A DNA stretch of 64,000 nucleotides from RHKX01 sp046330285 (lineage in GTDB: Bacteria; Actinomycetota; Thermoleophilia; Solirubrobacterales; 70-9). Positions 45,242 to 54,395 of this stretch are shown here, piece after piece. The notes under the pieces were generated by a model that was not told where the DNA came from, searched no databases, and worked only from the letters and a program-made list of their open reading frames with translations. Made by a program: the position numbers and the translations under genes. Location of the stretch: contig JAXLSX010000007.1 of assembly GCA_046330285.1 (NCBI GenBank), forward strand, positions 1 through 64,000, given 5' to 3'. Numbering within the stretch: position 1 is the stretch's first letter; every line of letters starts with the position of its first letter.

Positions 45242-48200
45242 TCTGAGCTTGAGCGTGCCGCCGACGGTCTCGCCGTCGGCGTAGCGGACCTTCACTGCAA
45301 CCCGGCGGAGCTTGCCGCGCTTGGCCAACTTCTCCGCCTTGCGGCTGAGGCGGACGCTCCACTTCGAGCTCTCCCCCTCGTCGAGGCGGAAGGTACCCCT
45401 GCCCAGCCGCTTGCCGGCCTTGATGCCGGCGGTGCCGGCGGCCGCGGCCAGGGTCACGTCGCCCTCGCAACTCGCCTCGGTGCAGGTCAGCGGAACCGCG
45501 ACCGCGCCCTTTCCGGCGGTCAGCTTGGCGGCATCGCCGTCGAGCGCCACGGTTCCCGACCCGGAGGGGGGCGGCGGAGGCGGCGTGGTCGCCACCGAAA
45601 GCGTCGCCGAAGCGACCCGGTCGTCGACGTCGGCGTCAGGGGTCGGCGAGCTGACGTTGGCGGAGTTCGTGATCGTCCCGGTGGCGACCGGCCCCGAGGT
45701 CCGATCGCCGACGCAGAGCAGGTCGATCTTCGCGCTCAGAGGACCGCTCGTCGGGTTGACGATCCGGAAGACGCGGGACTTCGGCTGCGGGTCGTGGCCG
45801 GCCAGGTAGAGCCCGGCGGGGAGGTCGTAGGAGGCGACGATCCCCTTCGCGTCGTCGGCGCAGATCGCGGACTCCGAAACGGTCTGACCCGCGGGTACCG
45901 TCACGGTCCGCGCGACTTCGTTCAGCCGGAGGTCGTGGGTGTGGCCGGCGGCATTGTCGAGCCGGATCGACATGCACCGGACCGAGAGCTCGACGGTGGT
46001 CGCGTCGACCGCGGCGTCGATCGTGAAGGTGCGGCCGTTCCCGGACGGCTCCGAGCCGGCGATCCGGGCGGCGCCCCCGCTGACGTCGATGCCCGGAGCG
46101 ACCGCGACGGTCCCGGGACCGCAGGGCACGGTGACGTCGTGGCGGCCGGTCGCGAGGGTCTCCGTCGTCGACACCGCGTCGCCGATGAGGACCGAGTGCC
46201 GGTGCCCCTGTTCGAGCGCGGTCGTACCCGCCATGCAGGTACCGAAGACCTTCGCCTGCGCTCGGCCGCCCGCGGTGTTGGCGACCTCGAACTCGTAGCT
46301 GCCCGGTGCCGTGGAGCGCGACCGCCGCGTCTCGACCGATCCGAGCGTCCCGGTGCCCTGGTCGACCGCGTCGACCCGGACGGCGCCGTCGGTCATGATC
46401 TCGCCCGGCTGCGGGCAGTCGAGGGTCACGCGCCGCACCTGGCCGGGCTCGAGGTCGACCTGCTGCTCGACCTTCTCGACCGGAAGCAGATGCTCGTGAT
46501 CGGCCGGGAGCGCGATCGAATCGACCTTCGCCCGGACGAGGACGGTCCGGCTCCCACCCGCGGGGACATCGCCGAGCTCGCAGGAGACGACGCCCGAGGC
46601 GTAGGCGCAGCTCGGCGCGCCCGGGTCGGAATCGACGAAGGAAAGGCCGGCCGGGACGGTGTCGGAGAGGACTACGTCCCGGGCCGACGCGGGGCCGTCG
46701 TTGCTGATCCTGAGCGTGTAGGTGACCACGTCACCGGGCTCGGCATCGCCGGGCGAGACCGACTTCGTCAGCGAGAGGTCGCCCTGGTCGCCGATCGCCG
46801 TTGTCGTGGCCGCGTCGTTGTCGCCCGGGTCGGGGTCGGTGGTCGTGGCGGTTACGGTGGCCTTGTTGGTCAGCGTGCCGACGGCCGCGGGCTCGATCCG
46901 GACCTTCACGGTCCGGACGGCATCCGCCCCGCTCGCGAGGTCACCGAGGGTGCAGGTGATCGTCCCGGAGGCGTTCGTGCACCCGGGCGAGGCGGAGACG
47001 AAGGCGACGCCCGCGGGTAGGTGATCGACGATCTTGGCGCCGGCAGCCGTACTCGGGCCGTCGTTGTGTGCGGTCAGCGTGTACGTGACCTCCTCGCCGG
47101 CCGCGGCGCCCGCCTTGTCGGCCGTCTTGACCAGCGACAGGTCGGCCGATGCACCGACGTCGGCGCGGGCCGTCGCGCTGTTGTCAGAGGGATCGGGATC
47201 AGCCTCGGCGCCGCTGACGGAAGCCGTGTTCTCGAGCAGGCCGGGTGCCGCATCCGCTCGGACCGTCGCGCTGACGTGGATGGACTCGCTCGCGCCGCTC
47301 GCGAGTGCGGGGAAGGAGCAGCGGATCTCACCGGAGACGACCGCACACTCGCCGCGGTCGGTGCCGACGCCCGTCAGCTTCGCCGGGATCGCGTCGCGGA
47401 CGGTGACGCCGGTGGCGGCCGAAGGCCCGTCGTTGCGAACGACGATCGTGTAGGTGAGCGGCGAGCCGGCGGATGGGTGCTCGTCGGAGACGGTCTTGGT
47501 GATCCCGAGGTCGGCGCCGCCGACGGTCACGTCGGCGTTCGCCTTGTCGTTGCCGGGGACCGGATCCGGTTGATCGCCGGACACCGACGCGGTGTTGCGC
47601 AGCGTCCTGCCGGCGCCGGCGGCCGTTGCCCGGGCGACGACGGTGACCGTGGCCGTGCCGTTACGGGCGACCGTGCCGAGCGCGCAGGAGATGGTCGCGT
47701 TGCAGCTGCCCTGGCTCGCCGTCGCGCTCACGTACTCGAGCCCCGTCGGAAGGGCATCGAGGACCGAGACGTTGCGGGCGGTCGAGGGTCCGCGGTTCTC
47801 GACCTTGATCGTGAAGGTCGTCAGGCCGCCGACCGCGACCGCCCCGGGGCTGGCCTCCTTGCTGATCGCCAGGTCGGCCGAGGGGGAGGTGGGCGCGGGG
47901 TCGAGCGAGCTGTCGTTCGCCGGGTTCGCGTCGGCCGGGTTCGAGACCGATGCGGTGTTGTCGAGCGCCGGGCCGGCGCCGGGATCGATGGCTGCATCGA
48001 TCCGGACCGAGGGGAACGACGCTCCGGCGGCGAGGTTGTCGGAGCGCGTGCAGGTGACCGTCTGCCCGGCGATCGCGCAGGACCAGCCGGATCCCGAAGC
48101 GCTCGTCGGGGTGGCCCCGGCGGGGAGCGTGTCGGTGACCTTCGTGGTCGTCCCCCTGATCGGTGCGTTGCCGGCGTTCGAGACGGCGAGGTCGTAGGTC

Positions 48201-49777
48201 GCGGTCCCGCCCGGCACGATCGCCCCGCTGTGCGTCTTGCGGATCGAGAGGTCCGGCGCGGCGACCTCCGAGCGGACGGTGCTGGCGGCGGTGAGGGCGT
48301 TGTTGAGGGACTCGCTGAAGAACGAGGAGGTCGCCGTGTTGACGATCTCGGTCCCCTTTGCCAGACGGTCGCCGACCACGACCTTGAACCGCACGTCGTA
48401 GGCGGACCCGACCGCGACCTTGCCGCCGGCGGTGGCATTGGCGCCGGTCCCGAGGCGGGCGACGATCCGGTTGCCGGCGGAGTCGTACTCGCCGTTGTCG
48501 TCGCCGGCGGCGTCGGTCCGGGTCCCGGTCGCCGCGCCGGCTCCGTCGATCACCCGCAGCGACCCCGGCACGTAGGTGGTGCCCGCCGGAATCGGGTCAC
48601 GGAGGGTGAATCCGACGGCCGAGTCCTGGCCGGTGTTGCTGCCGCTGACCTTGTACTCGAGGACGTCGCCGGGCTCGACCGAGCCGCCGTTGACGTCGGT
48701 CACGGCCTTCGTCTGGTCGATCTTCGGCGCGAACAGCTCGGTGGCGAAGGTGAGGACCCCCGGCAGGTAGACGTCGCCCGATGTCGTCACCTGGATGTTG
48801 GCCGAGGTCGCGTTGTTGGCGAGAATGCCGTTCGCGCTGAAGAGGTCGGAGTCGATCCCGAGTTGATTCGGATAGTCGGGGCTCTTCGTGGTGACCCGGG
48901 AGCCCTTGTTGGAGATCGTCGAGTTGAAGAAGTTGGTCTGCGGGTTCTCGGCGTCGGTGAGCGGCGTGCCGTTCAGGTTGGCGCCGTCGCCCTCGATTCC
49001 GAGGTCGCCCTCGTAGGTGATGAAGCCGAGCGTCGTCCGAACCGGCCCCGCGGGCGGGGTCTTGAAGCCGCTGACCGGGATCGTGGCGCCGCCGGTGCTG
49101 TTGACCGTCACCAGTCCGTCGAAGACGGTCAGGTTCCGGGCCGGCTGCGTCGTATCGCGGTAGGCGATGACGAGCGTCCAGCCTGCGTAGTGGTCGGAGC
49201 CCTTGCCGGCCTGGACGTTGCCGACCGCATAGGTGCCGTTGCCGGCGGCCGCGACGACCGACGTGACGTCGGCGAACGCCTGATAGCGGCCGCTGCTCGA
49301 GGAGGACTCGTCGACGACCGACGCGGTGACGTTGCGATAGGCCGAGTCGCCCGGTGCCTTGAACACGACGCGATCGCGCCGTGAGGCGTTCGGGGCGGCG
49401 TTGACGCCGTTGCCGCTGTAGTCGCCGCCCCAGTAGAGGCCCGCGAACAGCACCAAGCTCCCGGCGGGAAGGCTGAGTTCGGAGGTCGACGAGTCGAACG
49501 TCGACGAGTCGGAGTCGACGTCGACGTAGGTCATCGCGTAGGCGTTGTTCTGGAGGTTCGAGATCGGCGTCGCCGTTCCGGCTCGCGCCTGCGAGCAGAG
49601 CGTGCCCTCGGGGCACGTCATCAGCGTGTTGGCGACGAAGGTGATGTCGCCCGTGTCGTTGGCCGAGAAGCGCGGAGCGAAGCTGCGGTCGGCGGAGGCG
49701 GCGGCCGGCGAGGCCAAGACGGCGGCGATCGCAAGCAGGAGCGCGGCAAGCAGCCGTCCATTCGACATCTCGGTCAT
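45239..49777 (-). CDS. giant secreted DUF11-repeat surface protein
   Basis: 1512 residues with a signal peptide (to about AASADR). Residues ~35-350 form a globular domain seen ahead of DUF11 arrays in actinobacteria (YQAFADVTSVV, AGWTLVIAYRDT, NLTVFDGLVTV). Six DUF11 repeats follow, with openings such as DLSIRKTHSG, DLAISKEASP, DLGITKTVSD, DLSLVKTADK and DLSLTKSVSP. Three HxH-containing modules (His pairs 1094/1096, 1192/1194, 1279/1281) interrupt the sixth. The end is a Gly/Lys-rich beta domain. There is no LPXTG anchor. An alternative start is the ATG at 49768, better spaced to GAGGGA. Confidence 0.9.
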   Translation of the reverse strand: MTEMSNGRLLAALLLAIAAVLASPAAASADRSFAPRFSANDTGDITFVANTLMTCPEGTLCSQARAGTATPISNLQNNAYAMTYVDVDSDSSTFDSSTSELSLPAGSLVLFAGLYWGGDYSGNGVNAAPNASRRDRVVFKAPGDSAYRNVTASVVDESSSSSGRYQAFADVTSVVAAAGNGTYAVGNVQAGKGSDHYAGWTLVIAYRDTTQPARNLTVFDGLVTVNSTGGATIPVSGFKTPPAGPVRTTLGFITYEGDLGIEGDGANLNGTPLTDAENPQTNFFNSTISNKGSRVTTKSPDYPNQLGIDSDLFSANGILANNATSANIQVTTSGDVYLPGVLTFATELFAPKIDQTKAVTDVNGGSVEPGDVLEYKVSGSNTGQDSAVGFTLRDPIPAGTTYVPGSLRVIDGAGAATGTRTDAAGDDNGEYDSAGNRIVARLGTGANATAGGKVAVGSAYDVRFKVVVGDRLAKGTEIVNTATSSFFSESLNNALTAASTVRSEVAAPDLSIRKTHSGAIVPGGTATYDLAVSNAGNAPIRGTTTKVTDTLPAGATPTSASGSGWSCAIAGQTVTCTRSDNLAAGASFPSVRIDAAIDPGAGPALDNTASVSNPADANPANDSSLDPAPTSPSADLAISKEASPGAVAVGGLTTFTIKVENRGPSTARNVSVLDALPTGLEYVSATASQGSCNATISCALGTVARNGTATVTVVARATAAGAGRTLRNTASVSGDQPDPVPGNDKANADVTVGGADLGITKTVSDEHPSAGSPLTYTIVVRNDGPSAATGVTVRDAIPAKLTGVGTDRGECAVVSGEIRCSFPALASGASESIHVSATVRADAAPGLLENTASVSGAEADPDPSDNSATARADVGASADLSLVKTADKAGAAAGEEVTYTLTAHNDGPSTAAGAKIVDHLPAGVAFVSASPGCTNASGTITCTLGDLASGADAVRTVKVRIEPAAVGTLTNKATVTATTTDPDPGDNDAATTTAIGDQGDLSLTKSVSPGDAEPGDVVTYTLRISNDGPASARDVVLSDTVPAGLSFVDSDPGAPSCAYASGVVSCELGDVPAGGSRTVLVRAKVDSIALPADHEHLLPVEKVEQQVDLEPGQVRRVTLDCPQPGEIMTDGAVRVDAVDQGTGTLGSVETRRSRSTAPGSYEFEVANTAGGRAQAKVFGTCMAGTTALEQGHRHSVLIGDAVSTTETLATGRHDVTVPCGPGTVAVAPGIDVSGGAARIAGSEPSGNGRTFTIDAAVDATTVELSVRCMSIRLDNAAGHTHDLRLNEVARTVTVPAGQTVSESAICADDAKGIVASYDLPAGLYLAGHDPQPKSRVFRIVNPTSGPLSAKIDLLCVGDRTSGPVATGTITNSANVSSPTPDADVDDRVASATLSVATTPPPPPPSGSGTVALDGDAAKLTAGKGAVAVPLTCTEASCEGDVTLAAAAGTAGIKAGKRLGRGTFRLDEGESSKWSVRLSRKAEKLAKRGKLRRVAVKVRYADGETVGGTLKLR

Positions 49778-49805
49778 TCCCTCGCTGTGCTCAGATCAGG
49801 TTTTC

Positions 49806-49830
49806 TCCACCGGTGTTGCGGGCCGGTGGA
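49806..49830. repeat. inverted repeat in the DUF11/secreted-protein gap
   Basis: TCCACCGG and CCGGTGGA flank a 9-nt spacer in the 231-bp divergent gap. The rest of the gap has an AT-richer stretch at 49950-49990 with two ACTTCAA copies, probably promoter DNA for the gene at 50009. A regulator site or terminator are both possible. Confidence 0.4.
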
Positions 49831-50008
49831 GGGACACGGTCGTCGTTTGCCGGAAACTGGGCGATTCCGCGCAGGCGAATCTAGGTTCCGGCTCGGACGC
49901 TCCCGCATGCTTCCCGCCGGGAGCGGTGATTCCTGCCGAAAGCGGCGCCACTTCAACCGAGACTTGCTAACTTCAAGTCAACAACTAGGCCGACCGGATG
50001 GGAGTGGG

Positions 50009-50695
50009 ATGCGTACGAGGTTGACGATCGTGTTGGCGGCCGCCGCTGCGGCCCTGTTCGCTCTGAGCGGCTCCGCCGCGGCGAGCGTGGAGAGCACAGG
50101 CATGCGCGACACGCGCTACTGCGAGATCTTCACCGTCTTCCTCTCCCCCTCGCCGATCGCGAAGGTCAACAACTCCTACAACCTCAACAACTGCCGTCAG
50201 GGCTGGTGGGAGTCGCTCGACACCGGCGAGCTCGCGGCCGAGGCCGGCGCCAACCTGGTGACGTTGAACGGCCCCCGTTATTGGATGATGGACAAGGTCG
50301 TCGTCTACGAGCCCGGCCCGGTCTCGACGTTCGCCGGCAAGGACTTCCGTGAGGTCGCGACGATCGATCTGACGAAGGTCGGCCTGGCACCGCCCCCCGC
50401 CTACACCCAGGTGAAGATCCAGCGCGGCACGAAGTTCGTCTTCCGCCGTGACAAGCCGGCCTTCATGCTGACCGATCCCGCCGGCCGCCAGTACGTGATG
50501 CAGTCCTACTCGCAGATCGTCGACCCGGCGCTGACCTACGACCAGCTCCGCGGGATCGGCGATCGGATCGGCCTTCCGGACGGCTGGTCGTACCGCCTCA
50601 CGAAGCCGAAGAAGGACATCGTCCTGAAGGCCAACGGGCAGGCGACCATCGTCCAGGACGGCCTCAGGAACACCTATCAGCGCATCCACAAGTAG
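50009..50695 (+). CDS. secreted protein of unknown function
   Basis: 228 residues, signal peptide to about GSAAAS. The mature protein has two Cys (RYCEIF, NNCRQG), aromatic-rich segments (GPRYWMMDKVVVYEPG) and a C-terminal stretch (GLPDGWSYRLTKPKKDIVLKA in part) that looks like a single globular domain. Divergent from the DUF11 gene. No family recognised with confidence. Confidence 0.8.
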   Translation: MRTRLTIVLAAAAAALFALSGSAAASVESTGMRDTRYCEIFTVFLSPSPIAKVNNSYNLNNCRQGWWESLDTGELAAEAGANLVTLNGPRYWMMDKVVVYEPGPVSTFAGKDFREVATIDLTKVGLAPPPAYTQVKIQRGTKFVFRRDKPAFMLTDPAGRQYVMQSYSQIVDPALTYDQLRGIGDRIGLPDGWSYRLTKPKKDIVLKANGQATIVQDGLRNTYQRIHK

Positions 50696-50758
50696 CGCGT
50701 AGAGCGGCCGACGACGGGTAGACGGGGAAAGGCCCCTGAACCCGACGGAAGGACCGCG

Positions 50759-51760
50759 ATGAAAAAGCGACGGCTCGGCAACAGCGATCTCGAGGTGACC
50801 GAGATCGCGCTCGGATCCTGGCTCACCTACTCCGGCGGCGTCGAGCGCGAGCACACGGAGGCATGTACGCGCGCAGCCTTCGACTCCGGGGTCAACTTCT
50901 TCGACACCGCCAACGTCTACGGAAATGGAGCGTCGGAGACCGCGTGGGGCGAGATCCTCAACGATTACCCGCGCGACGAATACGTCCTCGCGACGAAGGT
51001 CTACTTCCCGGTCGACGGCGGCAAGGGCCTCTCGGCCGAGCAGATCCACAAGCAGATCGACGAGTCGCTGCGGCGCCTGCAGACCGATCACGTCGATCTC
51101 TACCAGTGCCACCGCTTCGACGTGGAGACGCCGATCGAGGAGACGATGGAGGCGCTCGCCGACGTCGTCAAGGCGGGCAAGGCACGCTTCATCGGATTCA
51201 GCGAGTGGACGCCGGAGCAGATCGAGGCCGGCCTCGAGGCCGCCGACGACGACGTCACCTTCGTCTCCTCCCAGCCCCAGTACTCGATGCTCTGGCGCGC
51301 CCCCGAGGAGGAGGTGTTCCCGCTCTGCGAGAGCAACGGCATCTCCCAGATCGTCTGGTCGCCACTGGCCGAGGGCGTGCTCTCGGGCAAGTACGAGCCC
51401 GGCAAGCCGCCGCCGGAGGACTCGCGGGCTTCGAGCGATGAGATGAACTCGTTCATCAAGCGGAAGATGGACGACGAAACCCTCGAGGCGGTCCAGCGGC
51501 TGCGGCCGATCGCCGACGAGGCTGGGATCTCGATGGTCCAGCTCGCCCTCGCCTGGGTGCTGCGCCGCGACGAGCTCGCCGCCGCGATCATCGGCGCCAG
51601 CCGGCCCGAGCAGATCCACGAGAACATCGCCGCGGCCGACGTCGAGATGACCTCCGACCTCTGCGACGCCATCGACGACGCGCTCGGCGGCGTGCCGGTG
51701 CGGGGGACGACGCTGGCTCCCGGCGCGAACGGCGGCGTCCTCCACCGCGAGGGCGACTGA
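50759..51760 (+). CDS. aldo/keto reductase
   Basis: 333 residues, TIM-barrel NADPH oxidoreductase related to the voltage-gated K+ channel beta-subunit/YghZ-like AKR branch. Catalytic tetrad: Asp and Tyr in FFDTANVYGNG, Lys in LATKVYF, His in LYQCHRFD. The C-terminal cofactor motif is IIGASRPEQIHENI. A GGAAGG ribosome site precedes the ATG. Reduces aldehydes or ketones; substrate unknown. Confidence 0.93.
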   Translation: MKKRRLGNSDLEVTEIALGSWLTYSGGVEREHTEACTRAAFDSGVNFFDTANVYGNGASETAWGEILNDYPRDEYVLATKVYFPVDGGKGLSAEQIHKQIDESLRRLQTDHVDLYQCHRFDVETPIEETMEALADVVKAGKARFIGFSEWTPEQIEAGLEAADDDVTFVSSQPQYSMLWRAPEEEVFPLCESNGISQIVWSPLAEGVLSGKYEPGKPPPEDSRASSDEMNSFIKRKMDDETLEAVQRLRPIADEAGISMVQLALAWVLRRDELAAAIIGASRPEQIHENIAAADVEMTSDLCDAIDDALGGVPVRGTTLAPGANGGVLHREGD

Positions 51761-51774
51761 GCCGCCCGGCCCCA

Positions 51775-51780
51775 TAGGCT
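51775..51780 (+). promoter_or_regulatory. -10 box for leaderless membrane-protein gene
   Basis: TAGGCT ends 6 nt before the GTG at 51787 within a 26-bp gap; no ribosome site. Confidence 0.5.
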
Positions 51781-51786
51781 GCCGCC

Positions 51787-52530
51787 GTGCGCAAGCGCGG
51801 CGAGAAGGAAGAGGCCGAGACCCGGCCGGAGCCGCTCCGGTTCGGGCCGATCGTCGCCGGAATCTCGGCCGGGTACCGCTACGACTGGCGCCTGCTGCTC
51901 GGCGCCGGCCTGCTCGTCTTCATCCCGGTCGGACTGATCTCCGCACTCGATCCCTTCGATGGTTACTCGATCGAGGAGTGGGACGGGGCGCGTTCCGTCG
52001 GCATCCTGATCCTCATCCTGACCCAGTCGACGGTCTCGCTCCTCGGAGCGGTCTTCTACTCGGGGATCGTCGCCGCCGGCGAGGAAAGACGTCGCCACGG
52101 CGTCCATCACGGGATCCGGGACGTCGCCCGCAACCTTCCCTACTGGACGCTGATCCTGGCCGACATCGCGTTCGTCCTCGCCATCGCCCTCGGGTTCCTC
52201 TTCCTCGTCCTACCCGGCTTCATCTTCGTCATCTGGTTCGCCCTGATCGCCCCGGTCATCGAGATCGAGGAACGCGGCGTGATCGCATCCTTCCGCCGCA
52301 GCCGGGAGATGGTCCGCGGCCACTTCTGGCGCGTCACCGGCGTCATCTTCCCCCTCGTCGTCATCGAGTCCCTCCTCGAGGGCTTCGGCGACGGCGTCGG
52401 CCACGGCCTCCTCGGCGAGAACTACCTCGGCAACCTCACCGGCTCGGTCGTCGCCAACCTCCTCGTCTCACCCCTCTACGCGCTGACGGTCCTCGCGCTC
52501 TACTTCGAGATCAGGGAGCGGGAGAGGTAG
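51787..52530 (+). CDS. multi-pass membrane protein
   Basis: 247 residues, about six membrane helices. An acidic/basic cytoplasmic N-terminus leads into FGPIVAGISAGYRYDWRL; the central motif IAPVIEIEERGVIASFRRS then MVRGHFWRV is typical of a family of actinobacterial and archaeal integral membrane proteins with a conserved amphipathic loop. No enzyme motif. GTG start with a -10 box 6 nt upstream. Its stop abuts the stop of the convergent paralog gene. Confidence 0.8.
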   Translation: MRKRGEKEEAETRPEPLRFGPIVAGISAGYRYDWRLLLGAGLLVFIPVGLISALDPFDGYSIEEWDGARSVGILILILTQSTVSLLGAVFYSGIVAAGEERRRHGVHHGIRDVARNLPYWTLILADIAFVLAIALGFLFLVLPGFIFVIWFALIAPVIEIEERGVIASFRRSREMVRGHFWRVTGVIFPLVVIESLLEGFGDGVGHGLLGENYLGNLTGSVVANLLVSPLYALTVLALYFEIRERER

Positions 52531-53400
52531 TCAGCCCAGGCAGGGCGGGTCCGGGCTGTCGAAGTCGTCGAGGACCGCGGGCCCGGGAACCAGCGGCACC
52601 CCGGGACGGCCCGGGAAGTCCGCGGTCAGGTTGCCGGTGGTGCGTCGGTGCGCGAAGTGCGCGACGCCGTGGAACCTCCCGCCCGAGGGTCTGAGCGTGG
52701 CTCGCTTGCCGTTCTCGGAAACGCGCAGGGACGAGGGGTCGCCGGCCATCACGGCCACACGAGTGATCCTCGCCCAAGGCTGCTTCTCCAGCGCGAACGC
52801 AAGCCCCCAGAAGAACTCGTCCGAACCGTTGGCGAGGTAAGGGGTGCGCGGCTCGGGACCACAGCCGAACAGGTAGTGCTCCTCGTCGCCGGCACGACGC
52901 CCAGGGCGTCGCTGGAGGAAGGGCGGCAGTCCGCTTCCCCCGCACCTGCCCCTGAGGACGACCTCGCCACGGGCATTCGATGCGTCGACTTGCGTGTAGC
53001 CGTTTTCCCCTGCGAAGCGCAGTCGGCCGCGAAACACTCCGCGGCGCGAGCGGACCTTGCCCCCGCAGCTCTTCGTCGTGCGCTCGTGGAACCTGAGGTC
53101 AACGGAACCGCGAGGGCCGAGATCGAACGCGAGTCGGCGCTTCGAGATCACCACGTCGCGCTTGCGGATGTAGAACGCGATCGAGTGGTTCTTCTTCAGC
53201 TCGACTCGCGCGCGCGGCCGCCGTGCGTCCGACGCCTTGATGTGGAGCCGATAGCCGTTCGAGCCCTCGGCGCTGAGCTGGACCGTGGTCGCCGATGCCG
53301 AGCCGGCGATGGCGAGCACGACGAGCGCGGAAAGAACCAACCCTGCAACCGTCGCCCGCAGCAGCGGAACGCGGGCGGCACCGGAGTCGCGCGCCGGCAT
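52531..53400 (-). CDS. secreted paralog C of three-gene operon
   Basis: 289 residues, signal peptide to about GSASAT. Shares with its two upstream neighbours the ordered motifs NGYR (48-51), HSIAFYIR (72-79), DLGPRG (93-98), Cys112, GENGY (131-135) and Cys153, then a second half ending in ADFPGRPGVPLVPG. The two halves probably form beta-rich domains with disulfides. Lies 2 nt after paralog B. No named family recognised. Base composition looks slightly less GC-rich than in flanking genes (by eye). Confidence 0.8.
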   Translation of the reverse strand: MPARDSGAARVPLLRATVAGLVLSALVVLAIAGSASATTVQLSAEGSNGYRLHIKASDARRPRARVELKKNHSIAFYIRKRDVVISKRRLAFDLGPRGSVDLRFHERTTKSCGGKVRSRRGVFRGRLRFAGENGYTQVDASNARGEVVLRGRCGGSGLPPFLQRRPGRRAGDEEHYLFGCGPEPRTPYLANGSDEFFWGLAFALEKQPWARITRVAVMAGDPSSLRVSENGKRATLRPSGGRFHGVAHFAHRRTTGNLTADFPGRPGVPLVPGPAVLDDFDSPDPPCLG

Positions 53401-53402
53401 GG

Positions 53403-54395
53403 CTAGTCCCCGCCGAACGGGTAGCAGGGGCCGGGGGCGATCTCGTCGACATCGCCGAGCTCGGCCGTGGCCGGCGCCATCGGGACGTCCGGACGCCCCG
53501 GGAAGTCGGCGGCGATGTCGCCGGAGAGGCGATGCTTGCTGTAGCGCCCGGTCCCGGAGAAGTAGTCGGCGTCAGGCTTGATCAACACGCGCCGCTCGTC
53601 CGGCGACAACTCGAACGAGCTCGGGCTCCCCAGCGAGAACGAGAGCCTCAACGCATGGATGCCCCCTCCCCTAGTCTCGAACGAGGCGCCGTACGGGGCC
53701 TCACCGAAGCCGCGACCGGCGAAGAACCAGGTGTCGCGGTCGGTTCCACAAGCGGAGACCGCGGGATGCCGGATCGAGCGCGCGCGGAAGAGCGACCGGG
53801 GCCGGAATGACGAGATCGCCGGGGCCGGCCCAACCGTCTTAAGCGCCCGGTGTTGCCGGCATCCTCGAATCCGATAGCTCTCGACCCTTCCGCGAATGGT
53901 CGAGCGATGGACGGCGGCGAACCCGTTCTCTCCCTGAACGTCGATCTCCCCTTCGAACCGTCCGGTGCGACGGATCTCGACCTCGGCACAGTGCTCGCCG
54001 TGATGACGGACGTGTCGCCGCTCGTCCTCGACGATGAATCGGGCCCGAGCCGACCCGAACGGTCCAAGGTCGAGGTTCATCCGCCGATCCGCATAGCTCC
54101 CGGCGCCGGCGACACGGTAGAAGGCCGCCGTCTGGACGTCGCCGTTCCGGTCGTCGCGAAAGAAGCCGACGCCGGCCGGGTTGGATCCGGCCCCGATTCG
54201 AGTTCCTACATCGAAGTGGTAACCGTCGACCTTCGCCCGCATCGACACGAAGGCGATTCGCTTCGAGGCCGACGCCGGCGCAGCGGCGAGGACCGATGCC
54301 AGCAGCACCACGAGGATCGCAACCACGCCGAGACTGCAGAAACCCAACGTGGTGTGGTGTTTCTGCAAGGTCGCGGAGGAAACCACCTGCATCAC
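53403..54395 (-). CDS. secreted paralog B of three-gene operon
   Basis: 330 residues, signal peptide to about APASAS. Motifs match the paralogs: DGYH (57-60), AFYR (91-94), DLGPFG (109-114), Cys136, GENGF (155-159), a later Cys, and ADFPGRPDVPMAP near the end. The ATG overlaps the stop of paralog A (ATGA, 54392-54395). The middle carries an extra ~50-residue insertion rich in Arg/Ser compared with C. Function unknown. Confidence 0.8.
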   Translation of the reverse strand: MMQVVSSATLQKHHTTLGFCSLGVVAILVVLLASVLAAAPASASKRIAFVSMRAKVDGYHFDVGTRIGAGSNPAGVGFFRDDRNGDVQTAAFYRVAGAGSYADRRMNLDLGPFGSARARFIVEDERRHVRHHGEHCAEVEIRRTGRFEGEIDVQGENGFAAVHRSTIRGRVESYRIRGCRQHRALKTVGPAPAISSFRPRSLFRARSIRHPAVSACGTDRDTWFFAGRGFGEAPYGASFETRGGGIHALRLSFSLGSPSSFELSPDERRVLIKPDADYFSGTGRYSKHRLSGDIAADFPGRPDVPMAPATAELGDVDEIAPGPCYPFGGD

